A stretch of 64,000 bases of DNA from assembly GCF_020382885.2 (NCBI RefSeq), contig NC_058515.1, positions 3,951,223 through 4,015,222 on the forward strand, given 5' to 3'. Made by a program: the position numbers and the translations under genes. Positions 1 to 15,100 of the stretch are shown one piece after another. Under the pieces are notes generated by a model, which worked only from the letters and a program-made list of their open reading frames with translations, had not been told where the DNA came from and searched no databases. The DNA is from Scatophagus argus. Taxonomy: Eukaryota; Chordata; Actinopteri; Scatophagidae. Within the stretch, counting starts at the first letter, position 1. The number at the start of each line of letters is the position of its first letter.

Positions 1-65
1 GCTGTATATTGACAACACTGCGACACATATAAATACAGGCAGAGACTACTTCCCAGCTGACTCAC

Positions 66-3000
66 CCAGTGACTCTACTCCCTCTCTCTTCTTGCTGCTA
101 GACTTGCTGCTGGACTCACAGCTGATATGGTAAAAGGTGAAGAGGATGTGGTGTTTCTCATGCATGTGGACAGGCAGCTCAATCTTCACCTGTGTACAGT
201 GGAGCAGGTCAATGTTTTAGGCTTAATATTCATTTAATAATAATATTAATAATAATAATAGCCATTTCAGTCTTCAATTTGACACCACAACAGGAACATA
301 ATGATTATAAAGAGCATTGCTTGTAACAATATCAACAGTTGTCCCCAGTGCAAAGAGAGTTATTTCATGCTTTATTGGTCACAGTGAAGAGGTTTCCTCT
401 TACAGGAAATCTTATCTCAAAAAACACTTTCCCTTTGAACGTCCTTTTACTGGCAATGTTGGAAAAGCATTAGCAGCTATTGAGATAAAATTAATTGAGC
501 TGGGGCATCCTGTTGACTCTGTTGTCGAATGCACACGTTACCATGTATAATTGAAATAAGCGGTGCAACTTTTCAATCCCCTCTCTTTTGACATTAAATT
601 AATACCTAGTGAAACAAGAGCAAAGTCTGCTTGCATTTTAAACTGTAATGATATTTAGCTCTTAGGCTAACACATGTGGACACGTGCTACAGTATTAGTG
701 AATCCCTGACAAAAAAAAAAATCTTTTGTGAAACCCACATTATCCACCAGGGGGCAGTAACAGCAAGGAAATGTATCTTCCTTGTGTGTCTGCACTGGTT
801 TGTACATGCTGATTTTCTCACAGGAAGTGACACATAGGCAACTACAAAACTCATTTATCACTCATACAAGTGTAGCAATCAACAAATTCCTTAAAAATGC
901 CATGTCATGAATGAATATCGTGGCTGTTCAATTTAGGACACGACTATGAATCATTCAGTGAGTATGTTCAATGTTATCTCTTTGGAAAGTCAGAGACATC
1001 CCTAAAATTCTAAAAAGACTTGAAGACCACCAATGTCCTGAATAAAAGTTTCTGAAATGTCAGAATTCTTGTACATTAATTACAGGTATAACAATAAGAA
1101 TAATGGATTTTGTATAGTATTTCATTAAAAGACGCTTTAGAGAATAAGAAGGCAAAATATGTTAAAAAGATAAAGATCACTGATGTTCTGTTTGATGATA
1201 AATTCTCCCTGATGTTACTGGAAGCTGAAGCATGCAAAGGTAAATCCCAGTACGCTTCTGCATGTGGGTCTTTGTGGGGATTCTTAAGATCCTAATCTGT
1301 TTGATATCAGGGCCATATGGACCCCTCTGCTCCGCCTCTCTAACAGTATTCAGACTGTAGTTCTTTCGGAGCTCCAGGCTTCATATGTACATATGTGTGT
1401 GTGCGTGTGCGTGTGTGTGTGTGTAGTGGTGTGTACAACTGTTTGGCCAGTCTGGTGTGAGATCACAGCTCTACCCTGAGACAGATTTATGGGATTATCT
1501 CAGTGCTGGCTGAGGGTATTGTCACTCCTGCTGCACTTCTCACGAGTGTTATAGTTCCTGTTGAATTCGGCTACAGTAACCTGATGAATGAGTGTTTCTC
1601 CAGGTTGTTTCATTTTTGTGTTAAAAGTTTTATGCAACAGACATGCTTGTGAAAACTGCTGATCAGTGCATCCAACATGGCAGGAAACTTGAGTGGGTGA
1701 GTGAGGTATGAGGATAATGAGAAAAATGTCTCACCTCGTCATAGAACTCCGGGCTCTGATTGTGGTGCAGGACGGGTGCGTAAGTGCTGCTGGTGAAGAG
1801 TGAATCTCCCGGCTTGCCGTAGATGCACTGGAAGGCAAAGCAACCACATCAGTACTCTGACTCTGGCACTTTCATGTTGTGTGCAAGCGCCCAGAAATCT
1901 GTGATTACTGACAATATTTTGATGAATATGTGGTGGGTGTACAAGCCCTTCATCGTATGCACATTTGAAGCATCACCAGATTAAACAATTAAGAAACAAG
2001 TAATGGGAACTCAAAATGATCAAAAGCAGGGCCTCTAACTTCACAAGAGGGGCCTCATCATAAAAATGACGGCATTTTCAGGCCTTAGAAAGCATGGATG
2101 AGCATTTACAGCACTTCTACATGTGATGATAGATATTAACCTATATCCCCACAAATGTCAACTAGAGCTACCGACAGATGCAAATGTGGGGTATCTTATG
2201 AACATACCCTCAAAGTCTAGGAGAAACACTACATAAGCAAAGCTCTCTTATGTCTCAGAGTAGCAGACCACGCAGAAAGAAGTTCCATGGGAAAAAACCT
2301 GCGCTTCAAGCTTGACCAGGTCAGGATATTTCTAATGACAGGAGGCTACAAAAGGGAAGCAAAAAAAAACATTCAGACCTGTTCAGATGCCTGGTTGGAT
2401 AAAGTAATTAGGATCCTAACAACTGCAGTCATCTCTAATGAACAATAATGAGCAGTGCTGGCCAGAGGAAGGACAGAGTTCTGGAGCCAAATGATCAAAA
2501 CAGAGACTGATAGGAGCCGGGATGAGAAAAAAAAAGACAAAAGAGCTGGATCATGGAGGATGGGAGAGGCTCAGGGTTTAGCTCTCAGCTCAGTCTGAGA
2601 AGTCAGGTGGTGGAGGTGATATTTTGGCCAAGATCTGTTCTTGCAGATCACAAGGTAGAGTAAGACTGCAAGTGGTGCACAGAGGCACATGGTTTGTGTA
2701 CCACCACAGAAGAGGTGAAAAGAGGTCATCCAGGAAGCCCTTAGAGCTGCCAGTTTAAAGGGCTGATGGTAGTCCTGATTACCTCACTCAGGATGAGGGT
2801 TTAGGAGCTGAATCAGATCTTATCAGTCAGAGGCGGACCTGTTCATACGTGTGCCATACCACACGCAACTAAAAATCAAACATTTTCCGATTGCATTTTC
2901 CACTCATTTTTCAGGAATATAATACAATTTCAGGTCTAGTTTTCAAGTCCACAAATAAATCAAACCTGAGCTCAAGAATGTAATCTTGATTGGTCAACAA

Positions 3001-6000
3001 TTGATCATGACAAATACAACAGTTTGGAAGGCAGCAGAGATTGATGTATTGTCAATTCACAGCCTCTGGGAAATCTTTGTTTCCGTTCCTGGACACTTCA
3101 GAAGAATTTCCTCCCTTCCAGATTGAGTCTTGTGTAAAATCCAGAAACTCCCTGAGCTTCCTCTCCTGCCTCTGATTAAAATCTCCTGAGAGGTGTGCTG
3201 CTGGCTCCCGCTCACTGTTAGTAAACAACTTTCTGTCTCACTGAACTTCAGACATTAGTTTGAAACCAGACTGTACATTCGTGTGTGAGGAATCAGTGAT
3301 ATGATACGCAAGACTGCGTGCAGATCTGTCTGTCTGGACTGTCTAAATCGTGAGCACCAACTGTAAATGTTTTGGCGGCTGAAGTCGGAGAATTTCTATT
3401 TCTCCGTTATCCTGGAAAAGTGAAAAGGAAAACAATTTGTAGTGCTTTGATGACTGTTTCCACCCACAAATATTTGACATGTGTGGCCAGAGAGAAATAG
3501 AGAGGAGAAGAGAGAAAAAAAGAGTGACCATTCATTATCTTCACTTGCCAGCTATAATAACCAGCTTTTGAGAGCTTTTCCTTTCTCCTTCTCTGGCCCC
3601 TCTGCTACACTCTTACTTCCACTTTGCGAAAAACAATAAAATGAGTAGTTTATCATGTGTGAGGTCTCTGCTGTTGATCAAAGGTGACTTAGGACATTGC
3701 GTAATTTTTCATGACAGTATTATTGTTTTTTAGGCATCTGCACCTGGCTCCTGCTAATCTCGTCCATCCTTTTTTCTTTCTGTCTTTGCGTTCTGCTTGA
3801 TTTCCTCTGTTCAGTCCAAACATCTCTGTATTATGTGACTACCCCCTCCCCCTCCTTCCACCTGAACGTTCTGCTATTTGCGTCTTGGAAATGCTTTTTG
3901 ACAGAAATATTATCAACTTATACAGACGCATGGATGATGTTGATGTCTCTAAACTTCTTGTTCCTACGTTGCGCCTCTAAATGAGAAACACAGCAGTTCG
4001 TTGATTTACTGGAGGATTTCATTTCAAGTGTTTGTAACTCTAAAAGAATTAAATTTTTCAAATTCTTTGTTAGTCTTTCCGATATGTGACAGCTCTCTGT
4101 GTCTTTGGGGCGCTGGTAAGACAACCTTTCAAGAATAAAGACAGTATTATTTTTTTATTTTATTGACTCATAAATCATGTAAACGGCTGCCATTCATTTC
4201 AGCTTCCTCAAATCTTTGATAAGAAGGTAGAATATTTCATCTTTTCTCAGAATTTTAGCTCTTGTGGCCCTAAAACTTAATATATCTGCAAAAATGATCT
4301 GTGAATAGACCCCAACTGTGTGCATCACTGGCATGTGCAGCAGTTTATATATTACAATGTATACAGTTCATACAGCTCACCTTTAAAGGGGCAGCTCCTT
4401 CCTCGTCTGAATCCCGGAACTGGGTGCAGACTGCAATGTTTCTAGCCTGACATGGAGAGAACGTTACATCGGTCACTCAACGCACACAACAGTGCAAGTT
4501 ATCAATGAATGAAATCCACTGAGTCAAATCACTGATGGATGATTCATTCCAAAACAAATTTCACTTTCACACAATCTGCGCTCTCTCTCTCTCTCTGAAC
4601 TCCACACACCTTAGTGAAGGCCTTCTGGTTGTCATATTTTAGCTGCAGGGGGTAGATGTAGAGCTGGTTCTTGTATGTGGTGAAGGGGCAGTTGTACTTG
4701 GCTTCCTCGGGGAGAAACTCCTCAATCTCCACTGACACCCGCTCGCAGCCATCCTCGAAGGGCTTAACGGGAATGTAAGAGGAAGTCACCGTATCTGGGG
4801 GACAGAGTGCGAGTTAGTTAGGGAACCAAAGCTCCACCGCTCCACTTCCTGTCTCTGGCACCGTCTCAAAGAGTCAACTACCAGCTCAGTCAGTATATCT
4901 GTGAGCTAAATATATTACAAATGCCCAAACTGCTCATCACTGTAAACTCACATATTCATATTGATTACGAAGACAGGCAAGAGCTTTAGTTTTAGTTTGC
5001 CCAGAAATCATTAGTAACAGATAATTTAGAATTATCTTGAGTACTTCCTGGCAGGGCTTCTGAGCACTTTCTTTTATCGCTGCTATTGGCGCAACAAGAC
5101 ATGATTTATCATTTAGTAAATCATGCTTTTTCCTCAATGTGGCTACACTCCATTACCTTAAATGCTCCTTCTTTTACTTCCCTTGATCCTGCTTTGTGAT
5201 CCTAATAACTGACTTTCACTCCCTGCCAGTCATTTTCTTTCTAGGAACAGGCATGTTTTCTTACATGTACCGTGAGGGAACCACAAGTTTGCTCTTTGCA
5301 TGTGTTTGTATTGTTTGATGGTACTCTAGATGATCAAAAAACTCAAGCTTCTTCCATTTTTTGATATACCACAGCCTAGGTGGCAGCAGTGAAAATGGTG
5401 GAACTGTAGATGTACAAGAGATCACAGCAAAGCAGGATTCTTTTTCTGTGTTAAACAGCAGGCTCAAATAACTCTGCACAGAATATAATGAATGACTCCA
5501 CAGCTAAATTTGTAGCTTCCAATTGAAGTACAACAAAGCTGTTGACTGCAGGATTTAATTTAAAGTCATTTGAAATAAATAATATTTCTCAGTGGAAAAA
5601 AAAGAAATGCATTAGCAGCAGCTGCTTCATACTGTGTCATATTGTGTCTTCACATTGTGCAGTGTGTAGTGGGATTTCAAGGCTGGCACTCGAGTTCCCT
5701 GTCACAGCAGAGATACAGGGAGCATTTAGAAATGACAACATACTTGAGAAATCAGGTGGGACACACTCAATGGTGACATTCAGCTGTCCAGGGATGGTCT
5801 GAAGCTTGCTCTTCTCTGGCCTGACAAGTAAAAAGAAATTCAAAATTTACAAACTGCTATCTATTGATGAGAGGAGCTAAATCCTGAGTTGCTACCAAAG
5901 GTAAGCAATACCATTTGAAGTACACACTCAAACAAGGCCAACATGCAGGGGCTACAGTAGCTATGCCTCAGCTAAAATAGCAGAAGAGTGGTCATGACTC

Positions 6001-9000
6001 ACTTCCTGATGTCGGCCAGCAGCTTGATGATGTCATCAGTGGAGATTTTGCTGCTGTCCTGGCGGTAAAGAGGAGAAAACTTCCCATCCATGTCCAGGCT
6101 GCCTTGAGCGTCTTTGAACACCTGCCTGGAAACATATTACACATGACTACAGCAACTTCCTCCTGCCAAACAGCCAAATATTCACATTTCCAATGCATGA
6201 GGCAGAAAAATGCTTAGCAGTGCTTGTCAAATATCAGCGCATTGAGTTGGTGATGCACGAAATAAGTGATCATCTTGAGCTGTTTTTAAACACTGACAAT
6301 GTTTGACCAGACAAGTGGTAGGGCTGGGAAGGAAAAACTTGTATCGGAACATTTCCTGTTAGCAGCAGCAGCATCACTCCTCCATCTCTGTTTACACAGG
6401 ATGCATTAAGGGACAACACTGCGTAAAGGTCAACTGAACCCAACTCATCATCACTGGCGTTACTTGCATGGAAAATTGAAGGAAAAAAAAAAACTTGACG
6501 CATTAAAAATTAGCTTCAAATTGTGTTTCCACAAAGTGTTACGCAGCCTGTCAACAGCTTAATTGAGTAAAATAGAAATGGATCTGTTCCATCAAAAGCA
6601 CCGGAAACACCTTTTACATTGTAATATGTCCTGGGTTAAATGTATCAGAGGCTTTTCTAGCTTGCCCTACATTCAATATTTGTAATATCTTGGCATGGAA
6701 TTGATGATGAACCTGATTTCACACCTGGAAACCTGTTGAGGCATATAGAGGATATGTGACATTTAAACACACACATTATAAGTGAAGAGACTTTTAGATT
6801 TTGAAATCCATTGTATTATCTTATGATGATGATGATTTCTCAAATGCATTAGGCCATTTCAAAACAATCTGAACAGATTCATTACAGGGCAATATTTTCA
6901 CTCATGAATTATTCCTGTCTTACTTGGCAGCCCAGGCAAATGGCATCCTGTACTGGCCCAAGCGTTGGCATGTCTGCTTGGCAGCTTTGAGCACCTTCTG
7001 AGCAGTCTGCAGAGACGGACAAACAGAAAATCAACACAAAACAGAAAAGACAGAATGTCACACTGCTGTTGTTTGAATGAGATGAAAAGCAAGGGCAGCA
7101 CACCTTGTTGATGTCGGAGGTCTTGATGTATGGTTCGGCGCAGTGTGTGATGCCGTTCTGTAACACCTTCTCTATTCGGGCCACTAGGAAGATATCTGCA
7201 TGGGGGTTGGTCACTGAAAAGATACCCTGGAGGAAAGAGGGAGAAATGGAGTGAGGAGGCTACTTAGCAGGGACTTAATGATATAGCTGGCAAACAACAA
7301 TAACATTGTGGTTGTAAGGTGTATCAACAGACTAATGAGCTTATTTCCCTACAATAGTGGATACATGGATCTGAGGAGAAACCGCTTCATCCACACTGCT
7401 GGTTACTCAAACAAAGAAGCAATCATCAACAATTCAAACTTGTTTTTTCAGTCTTCATTAACTGCAGAGGGAAGTAGCTGCTGTTAGCTGAAAGTTATAC
7501 AGGAAAACCACATGGGGCTCACATCTATTTTTGTTCTGATGAGATGGGGCTGTCTTTAAGCTTGTAGTGTCAGTTAACACAAACAATCTCAAGTGGATAG
7601 AAATTATATTCACACATGACAATGCTGGTCATATTAATGTGAACAGTTTCAGCATATGTAAGGGAGTTTGATAACGCAGCCAAAGGAACAGCTGCGCCAC
7701 CAGGCAAATGCAGCTTTAAATCAAAATAGAAACAGACCTCACAAAGTGCATTAATAATACACATCTTAGAAGAGACTAGCAAAGAGCCAGTCAGGCAGAC
7801 ACTCTCCCTGGCTACACTATAAGCCAGAATACTGCCCGTCCTCATTCACACATTTTCATGGTTTTAACACAATCACTCACAGCTGCTTCTGGTTTGGCAT
7901 CATGATTTGCTGCTGAAGTCCTTGCCATGAACTTTGCACAATAGCTGTGTCACACCTCCTTTTTACACCGTCCTACTGTCGGTTCTTAGCTGAGAGAAAA
8001 TGCTGGAACCCCTTAATATTCACATGTAGACAAAAGGGTTAGATTTGTGAATAATGTAATGAACTGAAATGGTGACTCTGGCTTCCTGAGATCTGCTAAT
8101 GCTGTGGAGAGATACGAGTAGCAGAGGCTCTGTCCTTGGGCCACACCCAATGCACCTAAATTAAACTGTGGCCTGACAAGCTATAATAGCATACTAATCA
8201 CAGAGGTAGAGCCTGCTCTGTTTGTATGCACGTGTTTGTATGTGTGTGTCCAGATGACGTGTGTGTTCTGCTAGTGTAGAACTTTCACAGATGTTGGCTG
8301 GCAGAACATGACATTAAGGCCATAAACTGGACATTTTGAACTGGTTGTTTTAATTTGTCTTCACATCTTTCAAACTGTGTTAAAACCGTCAGCCCTGCTA
8401 CTGGCTGCTATATTCTCTATTAGTGATACTGTTTCTGTTTGTGAGTCTAATTCATCTCGGACTTCTCACCTTCAAGTTGTTTCTGTTTTCAATCTGTTGT
8501 TACGATAGCTAGGTCGTGTCTCTAGTCACGGAAAGGGAAAATGAGTTTCTGAGAGCGTTTTATAACCTAACTGCCGCTAATTTACAACAGGCACTGGTCT
8601 CTCTGAGTGAGTTAATCACATTAATGGGCCGAGGAGCCAGAGTTGAGGAACAGGATCATGTGTGTTTGTGTGGGTGATGAGCTCACAGCACCTGCAGTAG
8701 TTCTGAATGAGCCAAGAGCAACAATCACACATGGGCATTACTCTTTCCAAAATAAACTCTGGACTTCAAACACAGCATAGCGAAGTGACAAGACATAAAG
8801 CTGACATCACAAAGCACTTAGCTCTTTGCTTGGCAGAAATTTAGCAAACCTAAGGGAGCCCGAAATCACTTGCAAATGCTAGCTGAATGAGCTAAACTGA
8901 GGCCTCATGTGGATCCTGTAGTTTTTAGAGGCTGTACATAGACCAATCATTGTCTGGAGACATGCTTATCATCTGGAAGTACTACAGTGGAACAAAAACT

Positions 9001-12000
9001 CAAAGCACAGCACACTGATTACCAGTCAGAAATCAATAAAAAAAAAACAAAAAAAAAACGTTATCATGGATTTGGATGAATCAGGAAGTCATCACAGTGT
9101 CAGCAGTCTTCTGATGTAAGAGGTCAGTAGGGGATTCACATGGTTACTTATCCCTTGTCCCAGTCAGGCCAACTGCAGCAAGCATATGAATGCTGAGCCG
9201 TTTTACAGACATAAATGTCAGTTCAGCAGTCAGTCACATTTTCAGCAGAAGGCAGGACTGTGGGCAGCATCCAACCACAGCCTGATGAGGTTTGGAAAAT
9301 GTAGGGTGTGAATAATATTCCACTGCAGATTGTGGCGATTCAATTTTAAAGCCTTAGCATATTTCTTGTAAAATGTAGCTATGAAAAGCTTTTTAGATTT
9401 TAGCTTGTATTTTATGTGCATTAACCTTTGTATTCATGCTTCCACATGCTCTGTTTCAGAAGACTTCTGTATTGAAAGGTCCTCCGAGGACACATCAGAC
9501 AGTGGGGCTTCCTGTAAATATAACCCTTTGAACTACACGGGTATGTTTCAAGTAGTCAATTCATTGTCGTCTTTAGATGGACACAGAGGTAAAGAAAATG
9601 CTTTAGCTTAATGGATTCTCTTACGTCTGTCTTCACCTGTAACCGTTTTGTCTGGTTTCTGATGTCACAAAGTACCTTAACCTGCACAATCTGAACCAAA
9701 TACAAGAAACAACCAGAAGACACTAAGATCAATAGCTACAAAGAGAAAATTAATGATATCATAGACTGAACTCAACAGAGAGAACAGCATTGGCTCCACT
9801 AAAGACTTCTGAATAACTAAAGTATATGTATAACAAAATTACTAGCATGTTTCACCCATTTTTCACATTTTCTAATATGTATTCTATAATATATCAGTCT
9901 TGTTTTGATCAACACTGCCTTTATTCCGTCAAATTTTCCATTGGTTTTACTCTTGGTATTTATATTTTCTGCAGTATTGTTTGAATGTTTAAGTATTTTG
10001 GTTGTTCTAAAACGCAAGACAAGTAAACTTACAAATTTTATTTAATGACTTAATGTTAGTTGGAATCTGTTTAGTTTTGTTTTGGGGTTTTTTTAAGAGG
10101 ATACTGGCGTCAAAATATTTTACAAAGAATGGAACATTTTGTTATTCACACCTTGATCTGCAGTGATTCAGGCTTCACACCCAATTCTGCTATTCACTGT
10201 GAGTGAGTCAAGTAGACTCACTTCCTCATTCAAACAGCTTGTCTGAAAAAAAAAAAAAATCCTACCTGTGTAGGGAAGCGCAGCAGAGCCTCCGACACCC
10301 TCTGAAGAGCAGGCAAACCGTTCCCTTTCCCTGAGTCTCCATTCACCATGACTCCACACCCTCCTCCTCCACCACCTTCTGAATCCGATGAAGGAGAGAG
10401 CTGGCCGGAGGTGTCGGTCAGCATCTCTCTGACGCAGGGCGGGTTGAGGTCAACGTGGAAGTCCGCCGAGATCTTGCAGCTCTTGGAAAGGTCAAAGAGT
10501 GCGAGGCTGATGAAGAATGGTTCCACCTGGGTTTCAGCAGAGAGATTCTTCTTTAAGGGCTTTTCACACTTCAATAAATCAGCCTGGCTTTATAATATCC
10601 CCAGATTTAACTCCTGTATATCCAGTTACATGCTAAATTTATTTAGCTTAATCTCCCCAACTAAGAATTCACCCCAGAGTTTCATTTTCCCAGAAATTTT
10701 AGGATGACACATTGGATGACAACAAAATCACTTTTTGCTCTAAAACTAATAGCAGCATGACATTTTACAACTTAACTGCCCAAATACGTCAGAATAATTA
10801 TATAAACATTCTAAAAACTATTGGCTTTGTGTGCATCTCCTACAAATATTAGCTCACTCCCATTGAAAACAGACATGGACTCTACAGTAGGCCTCCCTCC
10901 CTCACATTTTTGAATGACCAAGTGCAAAAGGTTCCTGCATGGTGGACAATTCTCCCTCCATCCAATACATTAAAACTATCAGAGACCGTGGAAGGAAAGC
11001 AAGGAAGAAAGAACAGGAGGGAAAGAGAGGGCATGCTGCCTACAAACCACAAATATGAATCACTTCAGTTCTCCAACCAGCCCCTCTAATGCAGCAGCGA
11101 ACAGGAAGAGGAGGTCGAACTCAGCGTTTTATGACTACAGCAATGCACTCTGATTAAAGGTGGAGCTCACATGTTCTCCAGACTGTTGCCTCATGCTACC
11201 AGAAGCACTTCACTGATTCCACACTGAAAAATCCTTATCCTTAACTAAATGAGAACAATATCTAGTTGTGCTGTCCTCTTTTGGCCTGGTTACATCCATT
11301 GATTCCAGACAGACCAACATGAATTATGAAGTTATATTATGTAGGGCAGCACTGCAGAAAGGGAGCATGCTGGAAGGTGTGTGGTGTGAAAACGGAAATT
11401 GTGTGTTGTGAATAGATACAAACAAACAGCAAACAGACAAAACCACAAGCAAGGTATTTTCACTGGTTACCTTACTTTGTTTTAATGTATTTTATGAGTG
11501 TTAGGTGATCTGTTTCATTATGAAAGGTTTAATAGCACAGGGTGAAGCATAGCAGCACAGTCATATAAGTAGAATATAAACTGAATCTTTGCAGTGGGAG
11601 TAAAGCAATGACATACGTTGGTAAGGACACCGTCACCCTTTTCGCTAACACAGCCCTGGAGACTGAAGGTCAGGTCATGGCAGCCGACCACGATACGACG
11701 GCCAAAACGTTCCTCGAATGGCTTCACATCTGGCTCGATGCCTGAAAAGTCCAGCCTCTGGATAACGGACAGAAGGGAGGAGGGGAACAGGAGGCATGAA
11801 GGCAAGAGAATAAAAACGACAAGAAAAAAAAAGAAGATTGATCCGGTAGAGAGGATGAGTGAAGAGAAGCATGTGGAGGGAGAAAGGAAGAGGACAAAGG
11901 AGAAGGAAACGATGTAAGTGGTGGAGATCAAACAGTCAGACTAAACAGAATCAATAGTGGAATAAATAAGTCAACCATGTGTTCAAAGAAGCATCTTCTA

Positions 12001-12096
12001 CAGCATACCTGTGTCTCAGGATCCAGAGAGAAGAGCTTTTGTCTGCATTCATTCCTGTTCATCTTATTGAGCTGGTCTGTCTCCCTGGCATACTGT

Positions 12097-12130
<34 letters not shown>

Positions 12131-15100
12131 AGGGAGAATGTAGGTGAAATAATGTCACGTCAATTGATTTGCTTAATTTTTTATTAAGCAAGTCATAAGT
12201 CATTTTATTTCGTTATGTAAATGGAATTTTAATTGTATAACTTTTAGTTTTAAATTATTATATTGGAGAGATGTCCCTACTGCATAAACATAATGTCATT
12301 TAGTATCTTATCATTACTTGACTATTTTTGCAATTCCTAACACATATTCACTGCGACTGTCAGACAACGAAAAGGGGGTAATTTTAGGGAAAAAGGACAA
12401 TAGGAACTTTGCCAGGAAAACAACACAAATACAGACAGAAGAGACAGAGAAGAAGACAAGCAGTCTGGAGACCTAAACAGAAGGAGCGAGACAGGCATCT
12501 AATGGAGACAAACAAATCAAAGCCTCGGGCCACGGTAAGAGCCCTAATCCATCTCCTTCCCCGCTTCTCCACCCCTTGTTTCTGCTCTCACTGTGACTAG
12601 CTTGCAGTCAAACTCAAGTGATCTTCTGCATGGAGAGGGAAAAGCTGTGCTGGAGTGGCCCAGAGCAAACAGAGTGAAACAGCAGCACAGAGGGCTTTGT
12701 TGTCTGTGTGTAGCTTTGGGTTTACAGGCATAATAAAACGGCACGGCCTCTGTGGGGTGAATACTGCTCTTCTCAGGCTTAGAAAACAGACTCAAACAGA
12801 ACAACAGAGCCCCACACGAGCTGCTCCTCTGTGGTTCTTCTATCATGTAGACGTTTAAAAACAAAAGAATGCGGTCTGATATAAAAACTCTGAGATATAT
12901 TTCTCTTGCTTTCATTAAATTCTTCTTCACTAACTTTGTAGTGATAAGCACAATAAAAAATAAATAATAATATAAAATAAAATGAAAAATAATAATTACT
13001 TAAAGAAACCTGCCCATAATAGATAGACAATTAACTTGCCAAATAAGGCTGCGTATTGGCAAGAATCTGGCATTATGATACATATCATGACACAGGGGTT
13101 GACTTTAAGCAAGTGCAGTAGTGTAGTGTTAATAACAGCACACATAAAATAAACCACTGCAAAACATCTTTGCATAGGAACTGTTAATTAAAAATAAGTA
13201 GTGTTTTTTGAGATTAAATAATATCGCAATACTCAAGTGTATGTATTTCACATTTACACGATATTTTCTTACACACCAATATATGCACCAAACACACATT
13301 TCTCAAATGTCTCTGTGTTCTAACTAACTCAGCCAGTCACTCTGAATCAATACGGCCTTCATACCTTCAAAAGTTCAGGGTGTAAGCTCCTCCCCAGGCT
13401 CTCCAGCAGGCTCTCACCTTTACCCTGGCTGGCAGTGTCGTCATCTGATTGAACAGAACAGCAATACGTGCATGAATATGGAGATGACACAGAAACCCAG
13501 TCTGACCACAAATCACGCTTACTGCAAAATGCTCTGCTCACTCAATGTTTCCTTAATGACTCCACTGCAAGGCTGGCAGGGCCTAACTAATATCTTACAG
13601 TCAACTGGCCAATTCAAAAGAAGGCCATTCCCTATTCTGTCGACTCCCAGGTAAAGGACTGAGTGAACTTTCCATTTTTCTGGATGGGCTCCCAATTGCT
13701 CATCAGCATCTTGAAGTTTTGTGACCAAGCTAAATGTATTGGATTCCACGCGAACATTCTGCAAAGTATATTATTATATGAAAAAGGGGCCCACAGATGC
13801 TTGAAAGACATAGGCAAACTGCCTAAAGTGCTGGTGTTCCTCCACAGCTCAGGACAGCCAAGGAGTTCAACAATTTATGATATCTGCCCCCTAAAGAGAC
13901 CCACACTTGAGATGAACAGCTGAAAACCATCTTTAGAATCTTGAAATTTGAGTTACTTGTGCCCACACCATCGAATACCTTTTAGAAGAATTTTATGTGC
14001 AAGCATATCATGTCTATCTCTCTACTGACAGCAACTACAGGTATAGTGTTAAGCCTATTTAATGCCTATGAATCACTGTAATATGGAAGCCATTAACATG
14101 TCATAACACAGGACTTAAATTCAGGGGCATTTTGGACTCCCTCCACTGCCAGAGAGAGGGATTACTGTAACTCTGGCAACCACTAAGCAAAGGCTCAGAG
14201 ATTATGTTCAAACATGCTATTATTATTATTAGCTAAATGGACTGTGACTCTACAGCAACTTTTCAATGTAAATAATAGGCTGTCTGAAAGCTGATCTGGG
14301 CATTTGAGTATAACAAGGGTTTTTTGGGGGTTTTTTGTTTTGTTTTTCTGAGATGTAGGTGCAGTGTAACTAACCCAGGGCACAGTCCAGTGTCTCTGCA
14401 CCGTTCCTCCTGTCCTGACTGGCTTCAGTGCTGCTCTGCAGAGCCTGTTTCAGCGTGGCCACCCACTCCTCCATCTCTGCTTCGCTGTCTGCCGCCAGGA
14501 AGTGGCTGTAGCGGTCTTGCATCTTCAACTCGAAGCCATTACGTCGCATCTTGGGGCTCTGAGGGGAGAAGAGTTGTTGTATTTTATTTTATTTTCATTT
14601 GAAGTTTCATTTTTCCCCAAACAAAACAGGAACGATGGATAAAAGAGCAGCCTATATTCTGGTAATAAGAGGAGTGCTCTTATCATTTAGTCATTGCGCG
14701 GATTTTTCTGATCAAAACATTTCATGACAAATAACAATGTGATTTTTGCTTGCACAGTGTTTGAGATGGCTTCAAACATCCAAAGTCACATAAATGCTAA
14801 TGTCTATCAGGTGCAAAACATGCTGTACATCACATACACACCATACTCCACAGGCCTCCCCATTAAACCCACTAGTCAGAACGAGTCTCTGCACTCTTCT
14901 CATTTATCTTCTGACTGTATTCATCAAGCTGAAAGCTTCCTGGCAGCCTGTCTGCTCAGCGCAGACCTGAATGAGGTACCAGCCTGTGCCATGAGCCAAT
15001 GTCAGCAGCCTCTCATAATCTGCCAGAACTGGACTTTTCTGCCCAAGTCGATGGAATGCAGTAAATCTATCCAATCAAAGTGGCTAAAATCCCCCGGAGC

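Larger units (their letters stand above)
66..4794 (-). other. dock11: dock11 exons 17-20: start of DHR-1 (C2-like) domain
   Basis: Exons 17-20 (4610-4794, 4381-4446, 1735-1827, 66-189) encode residues 617-772. From about residue 655 the reading ([47 protein letters not shown]) is the first half of the DOCK DHR-1 domain, a C2-like module known in the family for phosphoinositide binding. Exon 20 ends in phase 1 at the donor near position 65, so the domain continues beyond the left edge. Confidence 0.88.

Noticed and set aside
10348-10707. 119-codon plus-strand frame starting with a Pro run
   Set aside because: It is antisense to dock11 exon 12; the Pro run is the reverse of the Gly codons.
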